Shown: positions 7,289-16,841, numbered from the stretch's first letter. The stretch is DNA of 47,357 nt from Polaribacter sp. (GCA_018608545.1 JABAZI010000056.1:1-47357), one strand, 5' to 3'. Notes: generated by a model not told the origin, from the letters alone. Numbers and translations are program-made.

Positions 7289-7996
7289 ATGACTGAGGAA
7301 GCTTTTAAAAACGGTCAAGTTTTACTGATAGATAAACCACTTACTTGGACTTCTTTTCAAGCGGTGAATAAAATCCGTTGGCATATCAAACAATGTTTTG
7401 GAATAAAAAAAATTAAAGTTGGCCATGCTGGTACATTAGATCCGTTAGCAACTGGATTGTTAATTATATGTACAGGGAAGCAAACCAAACAAATTCATCG
7501 TTATCAAGCCCAACTAAAAGAATATACAGGAGTATTTACCCTAGGGGCGACAACACCCAGTTATGATTTAGAAACTGACATTGACAATGTATTTCCAACA
7601 GCACATATTTCAGAAGAATTACTTCATGAAACAGTACAGAAATTTTTGGGAGATATCGAACAAAAACCTCCGATTTTTTCTGCAATAAAAAAAGAGGGCA
7701 AACGTCTTTATGAGCTCGCAAGAAAAGGGGAGACAACAGAGATTAAAGCGAGAACAGTAACTATTTCTGAATTCGAACTAACAAAAATTAATTTACCTGA
7801 AGTAGCATTTAGGGTTGTCTGTAGCAAAGGAACCTACATTCGATCTTTAGCATATGATGTTGGTTTAGCTCTCGGGTCTGGAGCACACTTATCTGCCCTG
7901 AGAAGAACCAAAATTGGAGACTTTTCCGTTGAAAAAGGGCTAACGATTGAACATTTTATCAAAAAGTTAGCAACCAGTTCAAAAAACCTTTTGTAG
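7289..7996 (+). CDS. truB: tRNA pseudouridine(55) synthase TruB
   Basis: Makes pseudouridine 55 in the T-loop of tRNAs. The start chosen is MTEEAFKNGQ, 22 bases after the uppP stop. A frame upstream to 7238 would overlap uppP and adds no conserved sequence. The product is 235 residues with the family hallmarks: VLLIDKPLTWTSF near the N-terminus, GHAGTLDPLATGLL with catalytic Asp51, and the KGTYIRSLAYDVG motif. It lacks a long C-terminal PUA domain, as is common in Bacteroidota. It is the last gene of the ftsX cluster. Confidence 0.95.
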   Translation: MTEEAFKNGQVLLIDKPLTWTSFQAVNKIRWHIKQCFGIKKIKVGHAGTLDPLATGLLIICTGKQTKQIHRYQAQLKEYTGVFTLGATTPSYDLETDIDNVFPTAHISEELLHETVQKFLGDIEQKPPIFSAIKKEGKRLYELARKGETTEIKARTVTISEFELTKINLPEVAFRVVCSKGTYIRSLAYDVGLALGSGAHLSALRRTKIGDFSVEKGLTIEHFIKKLATSSKNLL

Positions 7997-8034
7997 GTTG
8001 GTTCGTTCTTTTTATGTTGTATACTTCGAAAATA

Positions 8035-9135
8035 CTAAACGCTTAATGTTTTTGTAATGCGATGAGAAATGCCAGTTAATGTTTCATAGGAGATCGTTTC
8101 CGTAACATCAGCAATATGTTGAATCATTTCTTGAGTATTAAAAATAATTACTTCTTGCCCTTCTGTACAATCTATTTCAGTGACGTCAACCATGATCATG
8201 TCCATACAAACGTTGCCAACAATTGGTGCTTTTTTATTATTAATGAGCACAAATCCTTTTTTATTTCCTAATTTTCTAGACAAGCCATCCGCGTGACCAA
8301 TAGGAATTGTTGCAGTTTTACTTTGTTTATTTGCTGTAAAGGCCCTATTGTAACCAACAGTCTCTCCTTTTTCTATGGTGTGAATTTGAGAAATAATAGA
8401 TTTTAAATTGTGTGTGTTTTTAAGCAGCGCAGTTTCTTTTTTATTGTTTCCAAAACCATACAGACCAATGCCAATTCTAACCATGTTAAACTGGGCTTTT
8501 GGGTAGTTTATAACACCAGAGGTGTTCAGCATGTGAAGCATTGGTTTGTAGTCTAAATTTTTATAAAATTCTGTTGAAATTTCATTAAACCTGTTAATTT
8601 GATTCTTAGTGAAACTTTGCTCGTTTTTATCTTCGCTTGCTACTAGGTGAGAAAATAGATAAGCTACTTTTATATGAGTTGTTTCTTTTAAGAGAGTAAT
8701 TATTTTAGGAACATCTTTAAAGTGAAAACCCAATCTATTTAAACCAGTGTTAAACTTTAAATGAACCGGGTAATTCGACAATGAATTGTCCTCGGCTAAT
8801 TTTAAAAAGGCAGTAAATATGCTAAAATTATATAAATTTGGTTCTAGGTCAAAGTCAATAATAGCTTGCAGGTTAGGTATTTGAGGGTGAAGAACTAAAA
8901 TCGGAGTTTTTATATTAGCCTCTCGTAGAGCGATTCCTTCACTAGTGTATGCAACAGCAAAATAATCAACTTTATCTTTTAAAAATTCAGCAATTTGAAG
9001 AGCATCACTTCCATAACCAGAAGCTTTAACAACTGCTAAAATTTTAGTTTTTTGGTTTAGTTTTTGTTTGAAATAATTTAGATTATGAACCAAAGCATTT
9101 CCATTAATTTCTAAAATTGTTACATGATTATTCAT
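8035..9135 (-). CDS. alr: Alanine racemase
   Basis: A PLP-dependent enzyme that makes D-alanine for peptidoglycan. The start used is MNNHVTILE, giving 366 residues. It overlaps the tdk stop by eight bases, which suggests translational coupling. The PLP lysine lies in [13 protein letters not shown] (Lys37). Downstream are the conserved [14 protein letters not shown] segment, the cofactor-side [10 protein letters not shown], the catalytic tyrosine region VGYNRAF, and [11 protein letters not shown]. Alr here is a separate gene and not fused to MurF, as it can be in this phylum. Confidence 0.94.
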   Translation of the reverse strand: MNNHVTILEINGNALVHNLNYFKQKLNQKTKILAVVKASGYGSDALQIAEFLKDKVDYFAVAYTSEGIALREANIKTPILVLHPQIPNLQAIIDFDLEPNLYNFSIFTAFLKLAEDNSLSNYPVHLKFNTGLNRLGFHFKDVPKIITLLKETTHIKVAYLFSHLVASEDKNEQSFTKNQINRFNEISTEFYKNLDYKPMLHMLNTSGVINYPKAQFNMVRIGIGLYGFGNNKKETALLKNTHNLKSIISQIHTIEKGETVGYNRAFTANKQSKTATIPIGHADGLSRKLGNKKGFVLINNKKAPIVGNVCMDMIMVDVTEIDCTEGQEVIIFNTQEMIQHIADVTETISYETLTGISHRITKTLSV

Positions 9136-9751
9136 CTGTAATTTTTTTATTTCCAGCTTCTTTTTCATTTTGCTGATTTCTCAGTGCCTTGTAATAGGCT
9201 GCCCTACTCAGAGGTTCATATTCTTGGTTTTCCCCTAACATTACTAAATTATCATTAGAAGCTTTTCTAAAACTGTAATTCGCTAAGTTTCCTGTATGGG
9301 TACAAACAGCATGTACTTTGGTAACATACTCCGCGGTTGCCATTAAAGCAGGCATTGGTCCAAAAGGATTCCCTTTGAAATCCATATCTAATCCCGCTAC
9401 AATTACCCGAATTCCTCTGTTGGCCAAATCGTTACAAACAGCAACAATACCATCGTCAAAAAATTGTGCTTCATCAATACCCACGACATCTACATCATTT
9501 GCGAGCAAAAGAATATTTGAGGCAACAGGCACCGGAGTCGAACGAATTCTATTGTCATTATGAGAAACTACTTCTTCTTGATCATATCGAACATCAATTG
9601 TAGGCTTAAAAATTTCAATACGTTGTTTTGCAAATTGTGCGCGTTTTAACCTTCGAATTAACTCTTCAGTTTTACCAGAAAACATGGAGCCACAAATAAC
9701 TTCAATCCAACCAAATTGTTCTGTATGATTTACTGTATTTTCAAGAAACAT
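9128..9751 (-). CDS. tdk: Thymidine kinase, type II
   Basis: Phosphorylates thymidine in the salvage pathway. A 207-residue cytosolic enzyme. The P-loop [12 protein letters not shown] (residues about 22-33) and the DEAQFFDD segment are clear. The C-terminal lasso region contains [16 protein letters not shown], where the usual second Cys of the zinc knuckle (CxxCG) is replaced by Thr. It is transcribed ahead of alr and overlaps it. A perfect TAAATTTG box lies at 9810-9803, about 50 bases before the ATG. Confidence 0.94.
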   Translation of the reverse strand: MFLENTVNHTEQFGWIEVICGSMFSGKTEELIRRLKRAQFAKQRIEIFKPTIDVRYDQEEVVSHNDNRIRSTPVPVASNILLLANDVDVVGIDEAQFFDDGIVAVCNDLANRGIRVIVAGLDMDFKGNPFGPMPALMATAEYVTKVHAVCTHTGNLANYSFRKASNDNLVMLGENQEYEPLSRAAYYKALRNQQNEKEAGNKKITDE

Positions 9752-9802
9752 TTTGTAATTTTAGGCTTTAGAGTATTAAATGTACGTTTACATTGATTTT
9801 AA

Positions 9803-9810
9803 CAAATTTA
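9803..9810 (-). promoter_or_regulatory. Candidate -7 box for tdk-alr
   Basis: TAAATTTG on the minus strand matches TAnnTTTG exactly. No good TTG is found at the expected -33 distance, so the call rests on this box alone. Confidence 0.35.
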
Positions 9811-9851
9811 TGAATATTTACGAGTAAAAAAATAACTTCAACATACAACTT

Positions 9852-10649
9852 ATGCACAAAAGATTAGAAACTGATTTAATAAGTTTGGCACATAGCATTC
9901 TACAGATGAAGAATAAAGGGGATGTATTTGCTTTAAAAGAAAAATCGAGGGTAATTTATGAGAAATTATCATTATTGGCATTTGTGGAAGAATATGTGAA
10001 TACAACTCCAGATAATGAGCTATCAAAGAATGAACTTCTTTCTAAAGTAGAAAAAGCATTAGAGTTAAAAGAACTTAAAGTAACGGATGAAGCACCTGTT
10101 TCTGAAATTGTAACAGAGGTTTCTGAAGAAGAAGTTGATACAGTATTGCAAGAAGCTGATCTAGTATTGGAGGAGGTTGAAGTCAATGAAGAGTTGCCGT
10201 CAGAGATCAATATTGATGCAATTATAGAGCAACCCTTTGACGAATTAGAAGCGTTATTGTCTTCAGAAGAAGAGGCTTTAAAAGAGCCGGTTTCTGACAC
10301 TTCGGACAGTGATAAAACTAAAACAGTCTCCTTAGAAGAAGAATTACAAGACACCATTCCCGTAGACGAAATAGCTACTTTATTCGATTTACCAGTCCCA
10401 AAATCTTTAAACGATACATTGGCAATAAACATACAAATAGGTTTAAATGATCGAATTGCTTTTGTCAAAAATCTTTTTGATGGGAGCCAAGAGGACTTTA
10501 ATAGAGTGCTTTCTCAATTAAATACCTATACTTCAGAAAAAGAGGCTATGAAATTTATAAAAAAAATGGTGAAACCAGATTATGATTGGTCTGAACAAGC
10601 AGAGTTAGAAGCACGATTTTTAGAAATCATAGAACGCAAGTTTATTTAA
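9852..10649 (+). CDS. Conserved acidic hypothetical protein
   Basis: A 265-residue protein with no signal peptide or membrane segment. The N-terminal 75 residues are helical and amphipathic. A very acidic, Glu/Val-rich linker follows (about 76-180, containing EEEVDTVLQEADLVLEEVEV). The conserved-looking C-terminal domain (about 185-265) contains NIQIGLNDRIAFVKNLF, FNRVLSQLNTY and DYDWSEQAELEARFLEIIERKF. I recognise the overall pattern as a Bacteroidota-specific hypothetical but know no function. It precedes a glycosyltransferase by nine bases, so the two are probably co-transcribed. Confidence 0.75.
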   Translation: MHKRLETDLISLAHSILQMKNKGDVFALKEKSRVIYEKLSLLAFVEEYVNTTPDNELSKNELLSKVEKALELKELKVTDEAPVSEIVTEVSEEEVDTVLQEADLVLEEVEVNEELPSEINIDAIIEQPFDELEALLSSEEEALKEPVSDTSDSDKTKTVSLEEELQDTIPVDEIATLFDLPVPKSLNDTLAINIQIGLNDRIAFVKNLFDGSQEDFNRVLSQLNTYTSEKEAMKFIKKMVKPDYDWSEQAELEARFLEIIERKFI

Positions 10650-10658
10650 AACTCTCAA

Positions 10659-11648
10659 GTGAAACCCATTTTAATTCATACCCATTTTCATAAGCGTAGA
10701 ACTGGAATAACCAGAAGCGTTGAAAATGTACTCCCTTTTTTTAACAAAAAATTTGAAACCTATATTTATGGTTTCAATGTAAAAGGGAATAAAATTTCGT
10801 TTGCAAAATTAAAATCATTGCTGCGTTCCGAAAGAAAAATCATCGTTCATTGTCATAGAAATAATGAGATCATACGCATGCTTTTCTATCGTTTTTTAGG
10901 AGCAAAATTTACGCTCTTTGCAACCCGTCATGCAGAAACAGTTCCTTCTGGAGTTACCAAGTTTTTACTTAAAAAAGTGGACAAGGTAATTACACTTATA
11001 GAGAGCATGAGTGAACATTTAGGAATATCAAATACCATTGTTTCTCATGGAGTTGATGTGCATTTATTTTCACCAAAAGAGGAAGTTAAATTGCCCCATA
11101 TCACTCAAGAAAATATTATTTTATGTGCAGGAAGAGTTCGAAAAGCAAAAGGTCATCTTACTCTAATGGAAGCAGCTAAAATTTTAAAGGATCATAAAAA
11201 ATGGGCTTTAGTAATAGTCGGAAAAGTTGATAAACCACTTTTTTTACAAGAATTAAAAGCAATAGGAGAAAAGAATGGAATAAAAAATCAACTGTATTTT
11301 ATTGATGAAACCTCTGAGATTATTTCGTTTTACCAAGCTTCAAAAATTACAGTGGTGCCTAGTTTTTCTGAGGGTTTTTCTCTGGTAACAGCAGAAGCAA
11401 TGTCTTGTGGTTCTTCTGTGATTGCAACCAAAAATGTCGGTGTTCACTCTTCGTTGATATCACATGCTAAAAATGGATATTTGTTTGAGTCTGGAAATGT
11501 TTCTGAATTAGAAAATTTATTATTACAATCAATTAAAAAAGAAATTCCGCTTTTAGGAAAGCAAGCTAGAGAGGAAATTATTGTAAATTGGAGTGCAAAA
11601 AAAGAGGCAGATCATTTAATGGAGCTATATGAATCAATAAATAATTAG
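10659..11648 (+). CDS. Glycosyltransferase family 4 protein
   Basis: A 329-residue GT-B fold glycosyltransferase starting at GTG, nine bases after the upstream stop. The C-terminal half shows the GT4 nucleotide-sugar site: ILCAGRVRKAKGHLTL (residues about 154-169), and FSEGFSLVTAEAMSCG with the E-x7-E motif. The N-terminus has HTHFHKRRTGITRSVENV, an acceptor-side segment. It is likely cytoplasmic or membrane-associated and adds a sugar to an envelope glycan or lipid. The acceptor is unknown. The next gene starts directly after its stop codon. Confidence 0.88.
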   Translation: MKPILIHTHFHKRRTGITRSVENVLPFFNKKFETYIYGFNVKGNKISFAKLKSLLRSERKIIVHCHRNNEIIRMLFYRFLGAKFTLFATRHAETVPSGVTKFLLKKVDKVITLIESMSEHLGISNTIVSHGVDVHLFSPKEEVKLPHITQENIILCAGRVRKAKGHLTLMEAAKILKDHKKWALVIVGKVDKPLFLQELKAIGEKNGIKNQLYFIDETSEIISFYQASKITVVPSFSEGFSLVTAEAMSCGSSVIATKNVGVHSSLISHAKNGYLFESGNVSELENLLLQSIKKEIPLLGKQAREEIIVNWSAKKEADHLMELYESINN

Positions 11649-12653
11649 ATGAAAAAAATCGGAATTTTAATTTTTTTTAGTGCTTTTTTACTGAGTTGTA
11701 AATCAACGAATGTGATTCCAGCATACAGCGAATTCACAAAACCATTAGCACCAGACTACAATAAAGAAGAAAATTGGGCAGTTCTTCCAGGAACTTATTC
11801 AAAAGAATTAAAACAGTTTTCATCTACACAAATAGACACATTGCAAGCAGATGTTTTTTATGTTTATCCTACTCTAAATACTGAAAAAGAAGATCTGCGA
11901 TGGAATGTACCCATAGCGGATAAAAAACAGCAGCAGAAAGTAGTAAACAAAGCCATATTGTTTCAAGCTTCTGCATTTACCACTTCGGGAAAATTATATG
12001 TACCTTATTACAGGCAAGCTCATATTCGATCATATAAAATGTTAGAAAATGGGGGTAGAAAAGCGTTATTATTAGCGTATGCTGATGTTAAAAAAGCCTT
12101 TGAAACGTATCTGGAAAAATACAACAATGGGAGACCTATTCTTATTGCAAGTCACAGCCAGGGTTCAACGCATACCAAATTTTTATTAAGAGATTTTTTT
12201 GATAATAAACCCCTACAAAAAAAATTAATTGCAGCCTATATTGTAGGGACAGTTATAAAACCTGATCTATATACGACCATTAAACCAATGAAGAATCCCA
12301 ACGAGGTTGGTGGTTTAGTAGGTTGGAATACCTTTAAAAAAGGAGCATATCCCAAGAAAAAAGACTTTTTTAAAGGCAGTGTGACAACCAACCCAATTAC
12401 TTGGAATGGTGAAAGAAACACAGTATTAGAGCAGCATAAAGGGTTCTTGTTTACGAATAAAAAACTGTACAAAAAGGCCTTGAAAATAGAAGTTACTGAT
12501 GGACTAGTTTGGAGCTCAACCCCAAAATTTCCAAAACGGTTTTTCATGTCCTTTATTCAAAACTATCACGTAGGAGATATCAATCTTTTTTGGCAAGATA
12601 TTCGAGAAAATGCAGTTTTAAGAACAAAAACTTGGCAAGAAAAAACTAATTAA
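11649..12653 (+). CDS. DUF3089 lipoprotein, alpha/beta-hydrolase-like
   Basis: A 334-residue exported lipoprotein with signal peptide MKKIGILIFFSAFLLSC and Cys17 in a good lipobox. The mature part resembles DUF3089, an alpha/beta-hydrolase-like family. An early strand reads DVFYVYPTL, and the nucleophile elbow ASHSQGS carries the probable catalytic Ser. It follows the glycosyltransferase with no intergenic base, so it is part of that operon. The substrate is unknown, though an esterase or lipase-like role is plausible. Its 3' end overlaps the convergent ArsC-like gene by eight bases. Confidence 0.85.
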   Translation: MKKIGILIFFSAFLLSCKSTNVIPAYSEFTKPLAPDYNKEENWAVLPGTYSKELKQFSSTQIDTLQADVFYVYPTLNTEKEDLRWNVPIADKKQQQKVVNKAILFQASAFTTSGKLYVPYYRQAHIRSYKMLENGGRKALLLAYADVKKAFETYLEKYNNGRPILIASHSQGSTHTKFLLRDFFDNKPLQKKLIAAYIVGTVIKPDLYTTIKPMKNPNEVGGLVGWNTFKKGAYPKKKDFFKGSVTTNPITWNGERNTVLEQHKGFLFTNKKLYKKALKIEVTDGLVWSSTPKFPKRFFMSFIQNYHVGDINLFWQDIRENAVLRTKTWQEKTN

Positions 12654-12993
12654 TTGTAGCTTTTAATTCCTCAATTACTTTTTTACTATTCCCAATAAAA
12701 ATTTCGTTATCAACGATAAAAACAGGTCGTTTTAAAAAGGTGTATTCGTCTAAAATAAGTTGTCTAAAATCTGTTTCAGATAAGGATTTACTTTTTAAAT
12801 TCATTATTTTATAAAGCTTTGCTCGTTTATTAAAGAGCACTTCATAACTTCCAGAGAGGCTGAACATTTCTTCTAATTGAGCAGGAGTAATAGTGTGTGC
12901 TTTTATTTCTTGTCGATCAAAACCATCAATCAGAACTTCTTTCAAGATTCTTCGACAGGTGTCACAAGTTTGTAAAAAATAGACTTTTTTCAT
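12646..12993 (-). CDS. ArsC/Spx family reductase-like protein
   Basis: A 115-residue protein with the ArsC thioredoxin-like fold. It opens MKKVYFLQTCDTCRRIL, with Cys10 and Cys13 forming a CxxC, and has the later conserved region LKRPVFIVDNEIFIG, equivalent to the arsenate reductase segment with the cis-proline. It belongs to the broad arsenate reductase/Spx/YffB family. The CxxC resembles YffB-like proteins more than true glutaredoxin-linked ArsC. No ars genes are adjacent, so arsenate reduction is unproven. Confidence 0.85.
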   Translation of the reverse strand: MKKVYFLQTCDTCRRILKEVLIDGFDRQEIKAHTITPAQLEEMFSLSGSYEVLFNKRAKLYKIMNLKSKSLSETDFRQLILDEYTFLKRPVFIVDNEIFIGNSKKVIEELKATIN

Positions 12994-13018
12994 TATTTAT
13001 AATGGTATATTTACCAAA

Positions 13019-13026
13019 CAAAATTA
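13019..13026 (-). promoter_or_regulatory. Candidate -7 box for the ArsC-like gene
   Basis: TAATTTTG on the minus strand fits TAnnTTTG exactly, 26 bases before the ATG. It lies in the short gap shared with the divergent DinB-like gene, which has its own weaker TATATTTA box at 13006-13013. Confidence 0.35.
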
Positions 13027-13035
13027 CATATAAAT

Positions 13036-13491
13036 ATGAAGATAGAATTCGATGTTTTAAAAAAATCTCGTTTGTTAGCTATCAAAGAATTAGATGGCTT
13101 GACATTAGATCAAATGCATACAATCCCAACAGGGTTTAAAAATAATATTGCTTGGAATATTGCGCATTTAGTAGTTACGCAACAATTATTGCATTACAAA
13201 TTATCAGGTTTAGATTGCTTGTGTCCAGACGATTTGATACGTATGTACAAAAAAGGAACAGCTCCTACAAAAACCTTCACAGAGGAAGAGTTTGACGAAG
13301 TAAAAGAGTTGTTTGTAGGCTTGCCAAATACCTTAGAAGAAGATTTTCAAGCAGGAATTTTTCAGAATTTTATTGAGTATCCTACCAGTGCAGGATATGT
13401 TTTAAACTCTTTTGAATCTGCAGTAGTATTTAATAACTTTCATGAAGGAATTCATTATGGAATTATCCGGTCTATAAAAAAGTTTATTTAA
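13036..13491 (+). CDS. DinB/YfiT-like metal-binding four-helix protein
   Basis: A 151-residue protein of the DinB superfamily. The expected metal triad is visible as His44 in WNIAHLVVTQQ and His136/His140 in NNFHEGIHYG. The family is a four-helix bundle often linked to thiol transfer or stress. The substrate is unknown. The gene is single and divergent from the ArsC-like gene with a 42-base gap. The pairing of two thiol-related families may be chance. Confidence 0.87.
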   Translation: MKIEFDVLKKSRLLAIKELDGLTLDQMHTIPTGFKNNIAWNIAHLVVTQQLLHYKLSGLDCLCPDDLIRMYKKGTAPTKTFTEEEFDEVKELFVGLPNTLEEDFQAGIFQNFIEYPTSAGYVLNSFESAVVFNNFHEGIHYGIIRSIKKFI

Positions 13492-13499
13492 CCAGCTTT

Positions 13500-14285
13500 T
13501 TAGTAAAAGTTTAGATGATAAATAATACCAAATTCAATATTTATGGAGTACTCATTAGAATTGGTTCCTGCAACTTTATTAGGAATCAAACCATCAATAG
13601 AGTCAGAAAAGAAATATTGATATGACACTTGTGTGACCAAATCAATACTTGAAGATATCTTACCTACAACTCCTATTCCTGAACATACCGATAAAGCTTC
13701 ACCAACTCCAAGATCTAGGGTGTTTTCTTCAGAATACCAAGTCGGTAAAAGTGTTCTGTCTTTATTCCAGTCTCCTAATTCAGAAGTGACCCCATTTGTG
13801 TAAAAGGAATACTTAAAACCAAAAGTAAAGAATGGATTCAGATACATATTATAACTATAATCATTGCGGTCACTCAAGGGTTTAAGAAAACACTCCAAGT
13901 TCAACCCGACGTCAAACATTTTTAAGCTGCCTTTCATAGCTCTTATTTTTTCACCTTCAATATTTTTTTTTTCGGCATAATGACCTCTGTGAGAAAAAGT
14001 ACCATTACTTAAGTATTTAATTTCTGTTTTTAATTTTAAATGATCGAGTATTCTATTTCTTACTCCCCAGCGTGATGTGTTTTCGTTAAAACTGAGATAA
14101 TGACTTAATGACAAAGAGGTACCGTTGTTTGTGAAATGGCTAGAATATTCTTTAGTATTCCCATAATCTGATTGTAAGTTCGTGGATCCAATAAAGAGGC
14201 CTACATCATGATTAAGGATTTGAGCATCAAATTTATGAACGCATAAAATGATAGCAATAATGGTTATTGGTATTAAATTTTTCAA
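13500..14285 (-). CDS. Exported outer-membrane-type hypothetical protein (possibly THC0290_0291 family)
   Basis: 261 residues with a signal peptide (about 1-21, ending FDAQ). The mature protein is rich in alternating polar and aromatic strands such as HDVGLFIGSTNLQSDYG and YLNPFFTFGFKYSFY, and ends in SINIEFGIIYHLNFY. This fits a small outer-membrane beta-barrel. The N-terminal pattern of an early GLFIG followed by QSDYG reminds me of the flavobacterial THC0290_0291 family, which I cannot confirm by eye. It ends eight bases after the convergent DinB-like gene. Confidence 0.7.
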   Translation of the reverse strand: MKNLIPITIIAIILCVHKFDAQILNHDVGLFIGSTNLQSDYGNTKEYSSHFTNNGTSLSLSHYLSFNENTSRWGVRNRILDHLKLKTEIKYLSNGTFSHRGHYAEKKNIEGEKIRAMKGSLKMFDVGLNLECFLKPLSDRNDYSYNMYLNPFFTFGFKYSFYTNGVTSELGDWNKDRTLLPTWYSEENTLDLGVGEALSVCSGIGVVGKISSSIDLVTQVSYQYFFSDSIDGLIPNKVAGTNSNEYSINIEFGIIYHLNFY

Positions 14286-14357
14286 AATATAAGGGGTATA
14301 AGGGGTTCTTTTTCAATTTTTTACGCAAGTTACAACATTACAACCTATTTCCAAAAT

Positions 14358-15980
14358 TTAATATAAAGAATCAATTATAAAAATATTACCGTCTAAGTAA
14401 TAATTAGCCCGTAACTTTAGTTCTTCATCGAAGTAAATAACTTTCTCAGGCTGTTGTTTTAATAAGTAATTTCCGGTGTCCCAACGATTGTTTTTATTGG
14501 TATCTATAATTGCTCTTACAAAGTATGTTTTAGGTTCTAAAAAATCAAACCTTATTTCTTGGGATTTTGAAATTAATCTTCTTTCTACAAGGTTATTTTT
14601 ATCTTTTCCTTCTAGAAGCTCAATAATTAGATTTTGAGAAGTCTGATTTTCAATTTTGATCGTAATTCTTCCATAATCCTCAGTTTCTTTTGAGTTAAAA
14701 TTGTAGGCTAAGGTGTCATTTTTTTGATTAAAGAGATCAAAAAAGGCTTCGGGTTGTATCTTCAACGAATATTTCTGTTGAGGTTTTTTATTAAAAAGGA
14801 TTGCAATTTTATTCTCTTTTTTAGAGATATAACTGGAATAAAAAACAGCTGTTGTATCCTTGTCTGTGAGTTTTATTTTAGAGGTGTCAATTTTCACAAT
14901 TGGGTTGTTAGCCTTAATAAAAAAGGTGTCTCTGAAGTGAATTGTTCTTTTAATAGAGGAATTAAAAATTAATGAATCTATTTTTTTCTTTCGTAATTTT
15001 ACCGTGATTGTATCTATAATTTTTTGGTTTGTAACGATGAAATTCAATGAATCAGTTTCAAAAGGGGTAAACCAGTAATTTAAGGTGTCTTTATTGATCT
15101 CAAATTTGGAAATATTTTTAAAATTTTCAGGTACTTTAGAGATTATTTTTATCTGTAAATCCTTTGTTTGACCCACGTAACCAAAAGCTATTTTCCCTTT
15201 AGAGATCTCTTTTGCACGTTTAAACTTGTAAGGTTGTATCTCTTTAAATAGGACAATTGGGTTTTTAAGAATACTATCTTTTGGCAAGACAATAGTATCT
15301 GTAGAGAAGCCGATTTTATCTTCTTTTGAGTTGAAAAGGTAGTCGTTTGTAACTTCTTTTAGAGCCGTTATTAAGTATTTTCCTTCTTTAAGATTTGTAA
15401 AATTAAAAGAGGATGAATCTAAAGTACTTGTTACATAGTTTGGCTTCTTTTTATAAATGATAGAATCATTGAAAGAGCTGTCTATTTTGTACAACAAAAT
15501 ATTCGTACTCTTTGGGCTTTTATTTAAATACGCATCCTTAATCTCTCCCGAAATGGAAAGAGAATCGATATAAGTTCCTGTTGAGAAAACATATTTAAAA
15601 CTTTCTAAACTATTTCCTTCATTATTGTCTTCAATAGCATTTCCAAAATTTATGATATAGGTGTTGTTGTCCTTAAGTGTATCTAAAATCTTTAGGGTTA
15701 GAGATTTGCTTGCAGATCCCTGTGGAGATATTAATAAAGGATTTTTTAATGGAGGGGAAACGATCAGCTGCTTATTTATATTCTTAAGCTTAATAAATTC
15801 GTTAAAGTTTAATTTTATTTCTTTATCATCAAAATTAATAGTTTTGTAAGGAGGATTTGCTGTAACAAATAATGGAGCATTTTCATCTTTTGGACCTCCT
15901 TCAGGTCTTCCTGTTCTAGCACAATTAACTAAAATTAAAACTGAAATAACAAAAAAAATAAATCTTAAAATAGTTTTCAC
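14358..15980 (-). CDS. Ig-like (SbsA-type) domain lipoprotein
   Basis: 540 residues from a GTG start. A TTG 27 bases upstream is possible but overlaps a TTAATTTG promoter-like box. The signal peptide ends LILVNC in a lipobox. The mature N-terminus ARTGRPEGGPKDENAP and then KEIKLNFNEFIKLKNINKQ is the hallmark of a widespread Bacteroidota lipoprotein family carrying a Big_5/SbsA Ig-like domain followed by several beta-sandwich regions. A late segment (IIDTNKNNRWDTGNY) resembles a calcium-binding loop. It is probably on the outer membrane; its function is unknown. It is downstream of comF. Confidence 0.82.
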   Translation of the reverse strand: MKTILRFIFFVISVLILVNCARTGRPEGGPKDENAPLFVTANPPYKTINFDDKEIKLNFNEFIKLKNINKQLIVSPPLKNPLLISPQGSASKSLTLKILDTLKDNNTYIINFGNAIEDNNEGNSLESFKYVFSTGTYIDSLSISGEIKDAYLNKSPKSTNILLYKIDSSFNDSIIYKKKPNYVTSTLDSSSFNFTNLKEGKYLITALKEVTNDYLFNSKEDKIGFSTDTIVLPKDSILKNPIVLFKEIQPYKFKRAKEISKGKIAFGYVGQTKDLQIKIISKVPENFKNISKFEINKDTLNYWFTPFETDSLNFIVTNQKIIDTITVKLRKKKIDSLIFNSSIKRTIHFRDTFFIKANNPIVKIDTSKIKLTDKDTTAVFYSSYISKKENKIAILFNKKPQQKYSLKIQPEAFFDLFNQKNDTLAYNFNSKETEDYGRITIKIENQTSQNLIIELLEGKDKNNLVERRLISKSQEIRFDFLEPKTYFVRAIIDTNKNNRWDTGNYLLKQQPEKVIYFDEELKLRANYYLDGNIFIIDSLY

Positions 15981-16035
15981 GAAAAAGAATTTTATACAAA
16001 TTAACAATATATTTTTGATTTAAAAACTATAAATT

Positions 16036-16722
16036 TCACTCTGTATACGCCATTGTTAAAATACTAATCTTTACGTTTTTAATTTTTTGTAATTCTTTTG
16101 CACAAGCTTCTATAGTGGCTCCGGTAGTGATCACATCATCAATTAATAAAATATGTTTGTTTTTTAATAATGAGGTGTTTTTTAGACAAAACGTTGTGTC
16201 TATAGTATTAAAACGTTCAAAACGAGCTTTAAAAGTTTGAGTTTTTGAGATGGTTGTTCTCAATAAAATATGTTCTAAAAAGGGTTTTTTTAAATGAGAT
16301 CCTATTATTTTTCCAAATTTTGAAACTTGATTATAACCTCTTTGTTTTCTTTTTTTTGGATGTAATGCTACAGGAATTATATAATCGATATCATCAAATT
16401 GATTGTTTTTTTTGAGAATTTCACCAAACCAATTTCCTAAGAAAATTCCTATTTCTTCATTTCCTTTGTATTTAAGAGCATGAATGAGTTTTTTTGTAAT
16501 TCCTTCTTTTCTGTAAGAAAGCAAAGTAGTTGCTTTTTCTAACGGGACTCTACCATAAAATATTTTTGTTATTTTATTTTCGGAATAATTTGTGTCGTAA
16601 AACAAGGGGATGTCATGTCTGCAAAACGTACAGACTGTCTTTTCATTTTCAGTCAATAAATTTTCGCAATTAGCACATAATTTAGGATAAAAGATCCTAA
16701 AAACATTTTTTAAAACAGTCAT
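16036..16722 (-). CDS. comF: ComF family protein (phosphoribosyltransferase-like)
   Basis: 228 residues. The N-terminal zinc ribbon has cysteines at 16, 19, 31 and 34 (CANC, CTFC). The C-terminal type I phosphoribosyltransferase domain has the PRPP-binding motif ILLIDDVITTGATI and the upstream YIIPVALHPKKRKQRGYNQ segment. ComF proteins take part in DNA uptake in naturally competent bacteria, but the biochemical role is unclear. It is followed 55 bases later by the Ig-like lipoprotein. A TATATTTA box lies in the upstream gap. Confidence 0.9.
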   Translation of the reverse strand: MTVLKNVFRIFYPKLCANCENLLTENEKTVCTFCRHDIPLFYDTNYSENKITKIFYGRVPLEKATTLLSYRKEGITKKLIHALKYKGNEEIGIFLGNWFGEILKKNNQFDDIDYIIPVALHPKKRKQRGYNQVSKFGKIIGSHLKKPFLEHILLRTTISKTQTFKARFERFNTIDTTFCLKNTSLLKNKHILLIDDVITTGATIEACAKELQKIKNVKISILTMAYTE

Positions 16723-16809
16723 TTTTTTTCAGCAATTCACCTTAAATATACATAAAAATGTCTGTATTAAATAATGGAGACTAGCGCTAAAAAAACTTGA
16801 AAGATTTTT

Positions 16810-16841
16810 CTTGAAAAAAGTTCTCTAAACGTGTATATTTG
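16810..16841 (+). promoter_or_regulatory. Promoter of glycyl-tRNA synthetase
   Basis: CTTG (16810-16813), 20 bases, then TATATTTG (16834-16841), an exact TAnnTTTG. The ATG follows only nine bases after the box, so the transcript may be leaderless or nearly so. Confidence 0.65.

Noticed and set aside
9956..10468. 170-codon Ser-rich frame on the minus strand
   Set aside because: It is the mirror of the Glu/Ala-rich linker of the acidic hypothetical (GAA/GAG read backwards gives Ser/Phe codons).
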